Assembly: GCA_002205965.3 (NCBI GenBank)
Contig: NADL03000049.1
Location: forward strand, 124,001 to 188,000
Source of the DNA: Kappaphycus alvarezii
Taxonomy: Eukaryota; Rhodophyta; Florideophyceae; Gigartinales; Solieriaceae
Length of the DNA stretch: 64,000 bases
Direction: 5' to 3'
In this document: positions 31,406 to 41,391 of the stretch, piece after piece
How the letters are laid out: each line of letters opens with the position of its first letter
How positions within the stretch are numbered: the stretch's first letter is position 1
Position numbers and translations under genes: made by a program
The notes under the pieces: model-generated
What the model saw: the letters and a program-made list of their open reading frames with translations, nothing else
Database searches by the model: none
What the model was told of the DNA's origin: nothing

Positions 31406-33904
31406 TTTCCAATGACACCGAAAGAGGTCCGTCCAATCCCGCTTTCGTTGTCACTACAGCGGAGATGTCACTAAAGCGGGTACGCCACGTGTCAGCTAGG
31501 GACAAGATCACCGGCGCGGTCGCAGACCAGTAGTACCGGACCGCCCTCATCGAACGACAGATGAAACCAGCTTGGAGGTTTCATAGTCTGGTTGTTCCCC
31601 CAGGATCCGCGTTGCTCGAGAACGCTGCCCATTGCCGAGCAATGACTGGTCAGAAAAGAAAGCATGAGCTTCTTTCGACCAAGCAAGAGGTGTTGCTATT
31701 GCTCGGTGCTCGCCCTGATGACACCTTTGGACCCCCTGCTTGTGACAAAGAAAACAAGCATTACACAGTCCAAACAGTAGCGAAAGAGCTTCAGGGTTTG
31801 CGCACGTCCATTAATATCTGGAAGAAAACTTCCAAAGAAATTATGACAGCTGTTTTGAAAGTGACAAGTAACAAAAAAAGGTTATTAGGGTTTGCGATCA
31901 TCCGGCTTTCAAGAGAGCACTCAACGTCTATCTGCTCACGACCATTTCGTACCTTAAAGGAGAATCTTTTTTAGGGAGTATATTATACGTGAAAAGGCCC
32001 TACAGATCCGCGATGAAGTTATCAATACTCTTTCAAAGCAAGCTCGAGACAGCAAAGACAGTACTAACTCAAAGAAAATTCTTACTTTGAAAGATTTTAA
32101 AGCTAGCAAGCACTGATACTATAACTTTATAAATCCCAACCGTTTCGCTACCTGGAAGCCCGGAGGACAGAATGCGATGTTCAGTGAGCAGATTATAGAG
32201 AGCGAGGGACTACTTCTTCCAAAAAGTTTATGCAAAACGGACACAACTGACCTATCAAACAGAGACGAGGTGGCAGTACTTTTTCGCTCTTTCCTGAGTA
32301 GGACTGTTGGAACTACAGAAAGTGCATCTACTTATAAGCGCGAGAAAGATCGTTTGGCAGCCGTTCTCACAGTATTTGTCAATGGTATCAAGGCCCCATT
32401 GGTAATTATTGGAAGCTCAAGGCGCCCTAAATCTGTGGGAACCTGGCCGTTATTTTTCGGTGCGTGGTCCTCAAGGGCCATATTACTACAAAATCTATAC
32501 TAAAAGGCTTTACCCACACCGTTATTTGGGCATCTACTACTTTTCCCAGAAGAATGCCTGGAGTAAACAGGTACTTCGGGCTGAACAATGCAACATAATG
32601 GACACTAAGGCCAAGGTCGAGCACAGAAACATAATCAATCTTCTCGATAACAGCTCCGCTGCCGCAGTGGACTACAATTATTATACAAATGTCACTGCTG
32701 AGTTCCTTCCCCCTATATGACGTCATTATTGCAACCTGTAGACGCCGCAATTGGACGTTCATTTAAAGCGGCATTTTGACGCCTTTTGGTTGACCATGTC
32801 ATAAGCTACGTGTCGGAGCAAATGGAGAAGCCTGAAAAAGACCGGAAGCCGTTTACAGTAAATGGAGCTGTTACTATTTATGATGCAGACAGAATGATGG
32901 TAGCTGCTCGGGCTATGGTGCGGGATACAGTTTTCATCAATTGTTGGCTGCCTCCCAAAATACTGGCTCCGTATCAAGAACTTCCTTTCAAGGACAAGAG
33001 GTTTTTAGAACTGAAGTCGCCACAGAGACGGCAGCTACCATTTGTAGGAACTAGATTTAAAAGCGAGAAATCTGTTGCCAAGCAGAGGGAACTCACTGCT
33101 ATCGAAAAAGGTGAGGAGTATCTAAAGTCGCTAGAAAATGAAAAGAAAGACGCTGAGGCTGAGTGTTTAAACGACGAGGACAAGAATGAACGTTATCTGA
33201 CAACGAATTTGCAGGACCTGGAGGAGGACCTCAAAGATTTGGAAAGTTTATATGCTATTTCGGATCTGGATACTACAACTCTGGAAAGGCTTCTTTATGA
33301 AGAGGAGAATATGCCTGTGTGCAGAAGGATCGAGAACGCCACGGCCCTACAAGATTCGGTTAATTGTGCGCTAGATATTAGGGAGGGTGTCGAGAACTAA
33401 GACGTTCAATGTGACATTGACTCCAACGCGTGGGACAGCAGTCGTTCGCGGGGCTCACTAGCTCAATTTTCGCAGGCCGGCAAATCACTGTGTAGAGAGA
33501 TGGAGCTTCTCATGGCAAATGAGCACCCGGTCATGGAGAATGACCATTACTGACAGCTGCTCAGAGCAACTGATGTGGAGTTGGCGGCAGTTTCCTTGTA
33601 TCGCAGCAAGGGTTTAAGGAAGAAGAGCATTACGGACTTTTTTAGTTGAAAATTTAGCTGAAAATTTCAGATACCGAAGGCGGCTCAAGTCAGAGTGTGG
33701 CCGAATTCAATTGCAATTAAAGTTATTCAGCAGTGACACCACCCTCCACAAGTGTCATTGTATGAGATTTGTCATTACAACGAGGTTTATCACCATAGAC
33801 GGCCTGACCCCTCTAAACGGCGCTGTTTTTGAAGGGGTCTGGGGCTTCCCGGCCATTCTCCCATTACAAAGGGTTTGTCACTACATCGTGGCGTCATTGG
33901 AAAG
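31406..33904 (+). mobile_element. Tigger/pogo-like (Tc1-mariner) element, copy 1
   Basis: The left end TTTCCAATGACACC and the right end GGCGTCATTGGAAAG form a short inverted terminal repeat. Internal GTCACTACA and GTCACTA motifs occur near both ends in opposite orientation. Between them lies one transposase gene. No clear TA target duplication is visible, so the exact ends are tentative. Confidence 0.6.
31561..33400 (+). pseudogene. Tigger/pogo-like DDE transposase, copy 1
   Basis: This is the same gene as at 41547-43389, where the domains are described. Here an A-run and a T-run are each one base shorter, so the first frame ends at 31974 rather than continuing; frames at 32177-32503, 32409-32720 and 32786-33400 carry the rest. 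The in-frame TGA codons are the same as in copy 2. Confidence 0.8.
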
Positions 33905-34149
33905 GTACTTTTCTCTGTACAGGGGGCTTAATAGACTGCGGAGAAAATAGGGATATTACGCAACGAAAAAACTACAAAGAAACTGCAAAGAAACTCTAAT
34001 TAAATTACAGTATGAAAATTTTTTTCAGAATTCTGCAATGTGGTGTGAGCTACATTGCAGAATTGTGACCTTTTAGTGAAGTGAAAACTGCAATTATTCC
34101 GTAATACGTGTACAAAGTTTCCCTACATTTGGCGCGCATCTTACACATG
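33905..34149. other. Spacer between pogo element and RT fragment, copy 1
   Basis: Non-coding and AT-rich, with TTCTGCAATGT... and its inverse ACATTGCAGAA near 34030-34065 forming a small hairpin (11-bp arms). The same occurs in copy 2. Confidence 0.6.
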
Positions 34150-34772
34150 GTTAGTGTATGAGCCTGCATCCCCTCTGGCCTTGACTCCATTTCCCGCGAT
34201 ACTCGGAAGCAAGTCCGTTGCTGAGGAGAGGACGCCCCTACATGATTCTCTCAGTCGATGCGCACAATGCATTCAACCGATTCTCGGGGCAACAGATGAT
34301 CGACCTGCTGCCCTCCGAGGTACACTCGCTCTGTCGGTTCTTGAGCATGGTCTACGTGCGCCAAACTCCGTCGCTGATCCTGCCGGCGTCTTCTGCACCG
34401 GACATCCTCAGCCAAGCCGGAATGCAACAAGGAGACCCAGCTAGCATGCTTATGTTTTCCCTGGTAGTGCACCCCTTGGCGAAAGAAATAGAAGAGACCA
34501 TGCAGCTAAGCCTCCATCGTTGGTACGCCGAAGACTGCACCCTAATAGGCACAAACACTGAGCTAGATAGGGCAGTTCAGATACTGTGATCAAGAGGACC
34601 GGACCACGGCTTCTTCCTAAGCCCAGCCAAAACACGCCTTTTCTGGCCGTCCCAACCCGTCGACCAGATATCGTCTTTGTTACATCGTTTCCCGCGTGAG
34701 AACTTCTCTAATAATGGCATCGACCCCCTCGCTGCCCCGATTGGGACGACCTTTTTTATGGAGAACTTCCTT
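34150..34772 (+). pseudogene. Reverse transcriptase fragment, copy 1
   Basis: The plus strand gives YMILSVDAHNAFNRFS (motif A, D..NAFN) at about 34240-34285, GMQQGDPASMLMFSLVVHPL (QQGDP block) at about 34420-34480, and WYAEDCTLIG (catalytic Y-A-E-D; the family norm is YxDD) at about 34520-34550. After a TGA this is followed by GFFLSPAKT at about 34605. The first Asp of the catalytic pair is replaced by Glu. The 5' part before motif A is nearly absent and the 3' part is cut by the palindromic insertion at 34773. Confidence 0.8.
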
Positions 34773-34830
34773 ACTAGTGTCTATTGGACCGTTGTCCTCA
34801 TATGAGGACAACGGTCCAATAGACACTAGT
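34773..34830. repeat. Perfect 58-bp palindrome, copy 1
   Basis: Each 29-base arm starts ACTAGTGTCTATTGGACC and the two arms meet at CTCATATGAG with no spacer. It can form a cruciform. It marks the left edge of an insertion into the RT gene and also occurs in copy 2 (44761-44818). Confidence 0.97.
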
Positions 34831-35560
34831 GAGGACTACTTTTAGGACTTCTTCTTCAATGCAATTTTCTTACCTCAGCCCATTTCTTGTCCTTCCGCAT
34901 TAGTTCATGAGTGTAGATGGCCGATCAAAACAAACTTTTCAAGATTGCTGACCTCGGTAAAGGCTATATCAAATTCCCCACCCACGTCCGTTCTTCGCCA
35001 GAAGTTGTGGAAACGACTTCATTTTTGAAGGAAAAATAGTTCGCTAATAAGGTAAGATCTGGTACCTTCAGATGGGCCATCATCACTTTCAGTATTGAAG
35101 TGCCATCCCCTGCCAGTAATATTCCCTCCGTGTGGCATTCCGGGATGGGAACTACATGGAATAAGTACCTCACCTCCCTCCTGTGATTGGCTGATGGTCC
35201 CAGAGAAAGACAATAACAACTACAGGGCGTATTTTAATACTGTTCGCCGATTAGAAACAATAGGTTCATCTTCGATTGAAATTACATTTTCTTCTTTCTT
35301 CCTTTGGTACTCAAATACTTCTCCGTAGAAAAGGAAAATCAAAACGTCTATTTGTGCCCATTCGGACCATAAGATGATCCGTATGCAATTAAGAGGGTGC
35401 TAATAACCACCTGTGCCGTTTTCACTCGTAGAGGTTGCTGACCTAAACTTTCTCGGCAGGGAATATTTTGTAGAAATCTAGTGCAGCTTAACGGGGAATA
35501 AAAACCAAGAAGCTCCCTTTCCATTCCCCTGCGAAGAGTCTTGTGGGTACTTACTCGAAT
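34831..35560. other. Unassigned sequence across the end of duplication copy 1
   Basis: To 35043 this is duplicated insertion sequence; beyond it is unique DNA. A minus frame of 69 codons (34964-35173) crosses the junction and is therefore not a conserved gene. No other feature. Confidence 0.45.
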
Positions 35561-35842
35561 TCAGTCCTTTGCAGTTCTCAGCGCCATAGCCATTACCTTA
35601 CATTGTTTGGCTGAGACACTCATCACACCTGTGAGCAGCAGATATCCCGTCAGCCGATCCCACATTAAAACTGCATCCATTCTTTTCAACAGTAAAGGTA
35701 GCAGTTCATAGTACTCAGAAGTGGGCAATGTATTTGATACATCTAACTGATCAAATATTTCGACACCTAGATAACGTTCGTGGGCATCCAGACCTCCTTT
35801 TACCTCAACAAAATGACGACACACCGACGGGCTGACTACCAT
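35561..35842 (-). other. Unidentified ORF, 93 codons
   Basis: An open minus frame with a mixed, protein-like composition (RHFVEVKGGLDAHERYLGVE). No recognised motif. It lies downstream of two other minus frames at 35862 and 36207 and could be the last part of one broken gene. Confidence 0.25.
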
Positions 35843-35861
35843 CTGAGACGTGTACTCTCAC

Positions 35862-36152
35862 CTAAGATCTGTCTACTGTCCCCTCGCCTAAATTTCGTAG
35901 GCTGTCTACTTGACCTTTTTCGAAGGATGATTTCGATTTCGACTGTACATTCCCCCCTAGGACACGGGCCACAGGCTTATTGGGATCTCCATGGTCGTTT
36001 GTAGCCGAATAAGAATCCATTATTTGCTTTGATTCATAGTCTTCTTTCTGACTTATTTGCCTTGAGGCTGTTTCCAGGTTGCGGTCCACTGCAACCTCCA
36101 GCTGGGCGACAGAAACGGCCGCGTTGAAATGGATCGCATTGTGCATTTTCAT
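35862..36152 (-). other. Unidentified ORF, 96 codons
   Basis: An open minus frame with a helical, charged N-terminal half (AVSVAQLEVAVDRNLETASR) and a Ser/Lys-rich end. No domain recognised. It is probably part of the same relic as its neighbours. Confidence 0.25.
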
Positions 36153-36206
36153 CCGTCTCCGACGCTTAACATTAGAGAAACTAGTCTCCTGTATTTGCCA
36201 CCTCGA

Positions 36207-36884
36207 TTATTCCCGACGAGCCTTTAAATGAAACAGTGGTAGTGTGCTGATGATCAATTTTTCCGATCGCATTCTCAGAGAAAGAGAAGGGGAGAATAAA
36301 GAATCGCAGATTGTTAGTTTTCTGCTATTGTCCAAAGAAATGTTATTAACCGCTGAGTATTTCTGATTGAATTCTTCATTGGCGATCTTGTAAGATCCTG
36401 GTCCTATAAAACGCCCACGACTGCCGTACTTACTCATTTTAGCCGCCTGTATCCTCTCTAACTGTTGCGATTGTGAAACTGTTTCGCAAGACCTTGAAAA
36501 TGTAGTATGGTCCTCTCTACTTCTGTAGGCATATGCGTCAGGTGATACCCGCCAAGAGTGAATACAGGGGCGGGGAAGAGCCTTCCCCTGGAGAACCGGC
36601 AATAAAATATTCGTATCTTCTATGCTTAGCGGTTTTTGCTGCGTTGAGTGATGTCTGCGGGTTAAATACTCGCACCCTCCGGTTAGAGGGCGCGAGAGGG
36701 TTAACGAACGTGACAACGAACTAGCCAGTTCCTCCGGCAGTTCCCAAAGCGCAGATACCCGGACTTGAGCGGCGGAGCCCGTCACAAAGTTCCACGATTG
36801 GAAGACGCGCAGCTTTCCGGAAATCGCTTGCGAGGACTGTAACTTGGTGGTCGTGGCGCCGAGTTCTGTGCCGTGAGTCTCCAT
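36207..36884 (-). CDS. Unidentified 225-aa ORF
   Basis: An uninterrupted minus frame with ATG at 36884. The N-terminal 60 residues are Ser/Thr/Gln-rich. The middle contains HTTFSRSCETVSQSQQLERI, followed by a basic stretch with KYGSRGRFIGPGSYK. No catalytic motif, zinc knuckle or membrane helix is visible. The composition would fit a gag-like or nucleic-acid-binding protein, but that is inference. The two short minus frames downstream may continue it after indels. Confidence 0.35.
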   Translation of the reverse strand: METHGTELGATTTKLQSSQAISGKLRVFQSWNFVTGSAAQVRVSALWELPEELASSLSRSLTLSRPLTGGCEYLTRRHHSTQQKPLSIEDTNILLPVLQGKALPRPCIHSWRVSPDAYAYRSREDHTTFSRSCETVSQSQQLERIQAAKMSKYGSRGRFIGPGSYKIANEEFNQKYSAVNNISLDNSRKLTICDSLFSPSLSLRMRSEKLIISTLPLFHLKARRE

Positions 36885-36984
36885 CGCCCTGAAGGCCGCA
36901 TACTCTCAATAAGTGTATGAAGATATATGTATGTATGGATAGGAGGATAAACTGAACAACGGGCCACACCCTTAAAGCCATATG

Positions 36985-38596
36985 GCTTAATCTTCAGCAG
37001 AATATCTCAAACCGAAACATTTCCACCCCTTTTCAAGTCAATTTCAGTACATGAATTGCTTCCTCGAAACTCTAATAGACCTCAAGGACCAACATCTGAA
37101 TTTTGAGTTATTGAGAAAATGCATCGGGGGTGCAAGATAATCTATCTGCTGCGAATAGTTCCATCATCCCGCACCCTCGAAAAAGCAAATGATTTACTAC
37201 AAGGATGACCGCGATTCCCACCACGAAAGCAACAATTCAACTAAATGATTCCCAGGTCACATTGCTCACCACCTACCAGGTCGACCTGGTCAAGGGCTTT
37301 CAGAAATTCTGTTACAGAACCGAGAGTACATGGCAAACATCGAACAAGGCCCGATGTCAGGGCCATGTGAAGCTTTAGTGGAGCGGACTACTTTGATGTC
37401 GCTTTTAGAAATCCTCTGGCACCTTCCAGGAAAAGAGCTCGGTGTTTCAACCCGGTTTGAAGCACGGAACTCTTCTATTAATGGCCATGAAGTCTTTGAA
37501 CGCCGCCTGAGTCGCTAGACCAGAGGGTACCACATATTCCTAGCGCCCATGTCTTGATTGTGTGCCCAAGTGAGTTTACGAAATTATTGATATCTAAAAA
37601 TTATAAAAATTTTCTTGCACCAAACAACTAAGCTCTTTCGTTGAAATAGGGTGTACCAAGTCAAAATCCCATGTTCGACCAAAATAGTTCTTGAAAATTA
37701 ATAATTACAGTACCAAGTACTACATTTCAGCTATCCAAAGCAGTCAAAGCAACATTGCGAAGAATAATCGTGCATTATCGCTGTCTGAACACCAGATAAG
37801 CCCAAATGCGTGAAGATAGTCAGGTTTGAGGTATCAGTTCTGGAAAGCTTGGCTCTATGTCAGGCGAGTTACGAATGCTTAATTTTCATGATCCCAAATT
37901 GCTTCCTTCCACTGAAATACGTTACCTGATGCTGCTGTTTGGATTGATCTAGATGTGGACGTTAATCATTGCACTTCTCATTCTAATTAGCAAGCTCAAA
38001 GGTTGACTTAAATCATTGGGTCACCACCGCGCTCCTACCAGTATACGCAGCATCGATCCAGTAGCGTTTTCCTTGATTAAACCATAAACCCACTTTATCA
38101 TTATCATTGTGAAGATTCAACATTCGAAAAAGCTTCTTGCCGACAAAAAATTACGTGCGCCTTGTGTAGAGATGCTGAGGGATATTCAATCTCGACCAAG
38201 GAGGGTAAGAATCGAACTTCATTTGCATTTGCATAAGTTAAGAAACAAGTAATACCCTTTACCAAGTATAGAACATACGGAAATCGCAGTACATTCCATT
38301 TTAATTGCAGATACGTGCAAAACTGATCCAAATATGTCATCTTCATGTGTTTTCTGGCCCTAAAGGTCGCTTAAGCTCGCATAAAAATCTAAACGTGGCC
38401 TTATTCCTAATACATTCACTAGTTCATTTATAAAATCATCATGGTACATATTCGGAAATATTCACTTGTTTTTCCATAGCTGCCAGTCCTCGCAGTTGTT
38501 GTTTTGTATCTCTCGGATAGATTGATTTTCGATTCTTGATCAAATTTTGCTTGTATTCTAGGCGGGAGTGGCCTTTTCTTGTTCGGCAATCAGTCC
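36985..38596. other. Unassigned sequence
   Basis: Only isolated frames of 60-80 codons (37330-37518 plus, 38104-38346 minus) with no motif. No repeats seen. Confidence 0.45.
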
Positions 38597-39083
38597 CTAA
38601 TGTTCCCAAATCTCAATTAGCACGACTCCTAGGTATCGTGTCGTAGTTCTCATCAAAATATGGGTCTCTCTCGAGTAGTGGAAAACCCCAATCTCCGCGA
38701 TCATCTTACTATTTTCACCTTGCTTCTTTAGTAACACGTTTCCTTCAAGAAACTGAACTGTTGACCTGTTGAACATATTTATCCGCATCTTCATACACAA
38801 CTGATGCCATTGCCAAACATAATCCCTTGATGATACCGGATGAACTTCTTCTACGAGCGTTGGCCACCATACAGAGCGTCCTCCTATCTTGAATGACACA
38901 ATAATTACCCCGATGCCCCCGGCATTTGATCATCACGTGAAATTGGGGTGCTGTTACTGATAATTGTAGGAGAGTATACAAAAGGATGAACTGTTGCTGT
39001 ATCGTGCCGCATTGCGGAGCAGTACAATTCTTATGATCACTGTCGTGATATTTGGGAGAACAAATCGTTCTGTCTGCATGCAT
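38597..39083 (-). other. Overlapping unidentified minus-strand ORFs
   Basis: Frames at 38745-39083 (112 codons) and 38597-38899 (100 codons) overlap in different frames, and the shared DNA could be one gene with a shift near 38850. Several Cys/His residues occur near the start (CSPKYHDSDHKNCTAPQCG), but not in a spacing I can assign to a zinc finger family. Confidence 0.25.
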
Positions 39084-39456
39084 AATTTCGATATCGAGAG
39101 ATTCATTAGAGAAGCCTTTCCGATGTATCTAGTCTTGAAAGCGTGGGAAATGTAAAATTCAAAGTTTTGCCAAAAAAAGCAACTGTTTGCAGTTCTGAAT
39201 TTGATTAACAGTTAACTGTTTCAGAATCAGAACAGTTCAGCTCTGCTCGAAAGTTGTGTCGAGTTAACTCTTCTCATTCTACAAGGTCATATATCACTTG
39301 CAAGTAAGCCTCTGTTGAAAGCTAACTCTACAGAGTTCAGAGGGACTTTCAAGTACCGTATTTTCTGGGAATCAGTCTTAGTGCCACATAAATAAGCGAT
39401 CTAGGTGCTTTAAAAAATCAGGCTCAGCAGTATCATGTGATGGAGTACTCGAATCG

Positions 39457-40190
39457 ATGATGACCGAGAAATTGCAGAAAAATATGATTCTGCGGGATCA
39501 ACATGTCTTTGAAGATTCTCCTGTTGATGAGATTTCTCATGAATCACCCGGGACTGGCGGTAAACATAATGAACCAAGGGTAAGCTTGGCAGAAATTACT
39601 CCCTCAAACAAGAAGAGTCACCCACAGAGGAGATGTAGTTTTCGAGAGCGCTCCACACAGAGGAACCTCTACAGAACTATAGAATCTCTGAGTCTGGACG
39701 AAGGCGAAATAGCTTTCAGTTTTTCCACCGTTCTTTATCGCCGCGAATGGTTGGATCAGATGGCTCGCAGCGAAATGCAATAACCTCCATTCAGAGCACT
39801 GAGTTGCAAGGCTTTTCGGGTAGGGTGGCTAGGGTAGAGGAAGAAATTGTGGGCACCCGAAACGGAATTTATAAGATGAAAAGTATGCTGGAGATCCTTC
39901 TGAGCTGCGGCAATGGCCTGACTGACTCAGGAAAGATTAAAGTCAAGAAGGGGGTCAAATCTACAAACAGTTTGAGGAAATATGGATCAGCGTTTGGAAG
40001 GTTAATATGTTGCATGCCGTTGTGTTGTCTACACAATGCCCTTATTTCCCTATTTTTAAAGCCCATGGAGGATAACAATGGAATTCTTCCCGTTGATGCT
40101 ATTGAAAGAGTCCTAAAGGTTATTTCTGGTCTAAGAAGAATAAAGAGACCAAGAAAGTGTTCAAAGACAAGTCTGGAAAGCAGCATCTAG
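39457..40190 (+). other. Two overlapping unidentified plus-strand ORFs
   Basis: 39457-39783 (108 codons) overlaps 39747-40190 (147 codons). The first is Ser/Glu/Lys-rich with an Arg-rich patch (PQRRCSFRERSTQRN); the second begins with a helical stretch (VARVEEEIVGTRNG) and ends in a basic tail. They may be one gene split by an indel. No family is recognised; a gag-like or coiled-coil protein is conceivable. Confidence 0.3.
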
Positions 40191-40279
40191 AGTTTCGAAA
40201 CTTGGTCATGAGAAAGGATCATAGACACGCTCGTTTGAATAACTTCGGAGATTTATGAATCATAAGACTGCTGACGGGT

Positions 40280-40450
40280 TAGAGGGAGATGAGGGTTGCG
40301 GATAGGTGTCTTGGCGGGTTTGCGGTGGTTTGGGTGACTGGGGAGGATTGTGGTATGCATACAGCGGGGTACGGTAGGAAGGAGGCGTTGTTGGGGGGTG
40401 GGGTGGTTTTTTGGGACATTTGTGGGCAGCGGACCGCCACCGGCGAAGTT
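40280..40450 (+). other. G-rich tract with quadruplex potential
   Basis: The plus strand is strongly G-rich with runs such as GGGGGGTGGGGTGG near 40393-40406 and GGGGAGG near 40340. The strand bias reverses about 150 bp downstream. Confidence 0.6.
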
Positions 40451-40475
40451 CTGGTGCTGCTTTCTAGTTTTAACA

Positions 40476-40486
40476 GTATATAAAGC
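40476..40486 (+). promoter_or_regulatory. Candidate TATA box
   Basis: AGTATATAAAGCC lies between the G-rich tract and a plus-strand coding-like region beginning about 100 bp downstream. The match is good but isolated; no initiator or transcript evidence. Confidence 0.35.
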
Positions 40487-40589
40487 CTGCTTTGCTTACA
40501 CATGGAGCTTATCCGATGGTAACTTACAATAAAACAGCTCCAAGCTCAGTGAACTTGTCTTTTGATTTCAAAAAAATCTAGAGAACGAC

Positions 40590-41390
40590 CATCATGAACG
40601 GACCCATATGGCATGATAATGTCCATTGCCGTCGGCGGAATTTGTTTTCCCTTCGGTCCCTCACATGCGCTTCGATAATCTCCCTCGAAGTCTTCTAACT
40701 TTTTACCCATCTTCCTCTTCGCTACCAAATCCCTTGACTCAAAATGCGCCCCCTTTTCCTTCCCTTCCTCTGACCCTACCCTCACCGCTACCGCGGCAAA
40801 CTTGAATCCCTCCACCCTTCCCCTGCATCCCAACTCCCAATACGACTCTTACCAGCATCCTTTATCACATCCCGCGCCCCGCACACATCCCTCATTACCC
40901 TTCCTCCCATCCTAAACCCCCAGCTACCATCCCTCCCCCCACTACTCCACGTTCCCCGACCAACCTCGTTTCAACGACCTTCATCGGGGCATTTTTCATC
41001 TCAGCTTCTCTTTCGTGATAAAATGCCGCTCGGTTCCCATCTCGCTGCATACATGGAGCCGGAAAGCTTTTATTTGGTAACTTCATCGACTTTATCGTCG
41101 CAACTTACCGTCCTCACTTATCCTTACACGCCGTCTAATCATTGTCGCCATAAACAGAGAGCCTGCCCGAATCCATTCAAACACGAAAGCTGCTACATTT
41201 CGTACACGCTTTATTCACCATTCCCGACATCAACGCCCCAAGCAAGGTTACTTTCCGCGTGCTAACTACGAGACTGTTTTTGCCATCAACGAAATGGGCG
41301 AATGCTTTGTGCCGGTCAGGGTGCTTACTGCGTCATCAACGGATCCGTGGGGTTGCTTCTAGCCCAATAGAGAAAACTGCAATGAGAAAA
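40590..41390 (+). other. Pyrimidine-rich, partly open plus-strand region
   Basis: From about 40700 to 40990 the plus strand is mostly C and T. A plus frame from about 40612 runs with few stops through Ser/Pro-rich sequence, and a later part gives YETVFAINEMGECFVPVRVL at about 41265-41325, which looks protein-like. The duplicated segment cuts in at 41392. Shorter frames at 41023-41265 and 41259-41519 overlap. The product is unknown. Confidence 0.3.
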
Positions 41391-41391
41391 A

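Larger units (their letters stand above)
31406..35043. repeat. 3.64-kb duplicated segment, copy 1
   Basis: It matches 41392-45031 throughout. In my comparison the differences were all 1-2 base indels, mostly in homopolymers (for example 7 versus 8 A near 31873/41862; 6 versus 7 T near 31968/41955; 5 versus 6 C near 32710). I noticed no substitution. The flanks differ on both sides. It carries a decayed pogo element, an RT fragment and the left part of an insertion in that RT. Confidence 0.95.

Noticed and set aside
33711..33950. Plus ORF of 79 codons inside the duplicated segment as a conserved gene
   Set aside because: It lies over the terminal region of the pogo element and its end changes with a single G indel between copies.
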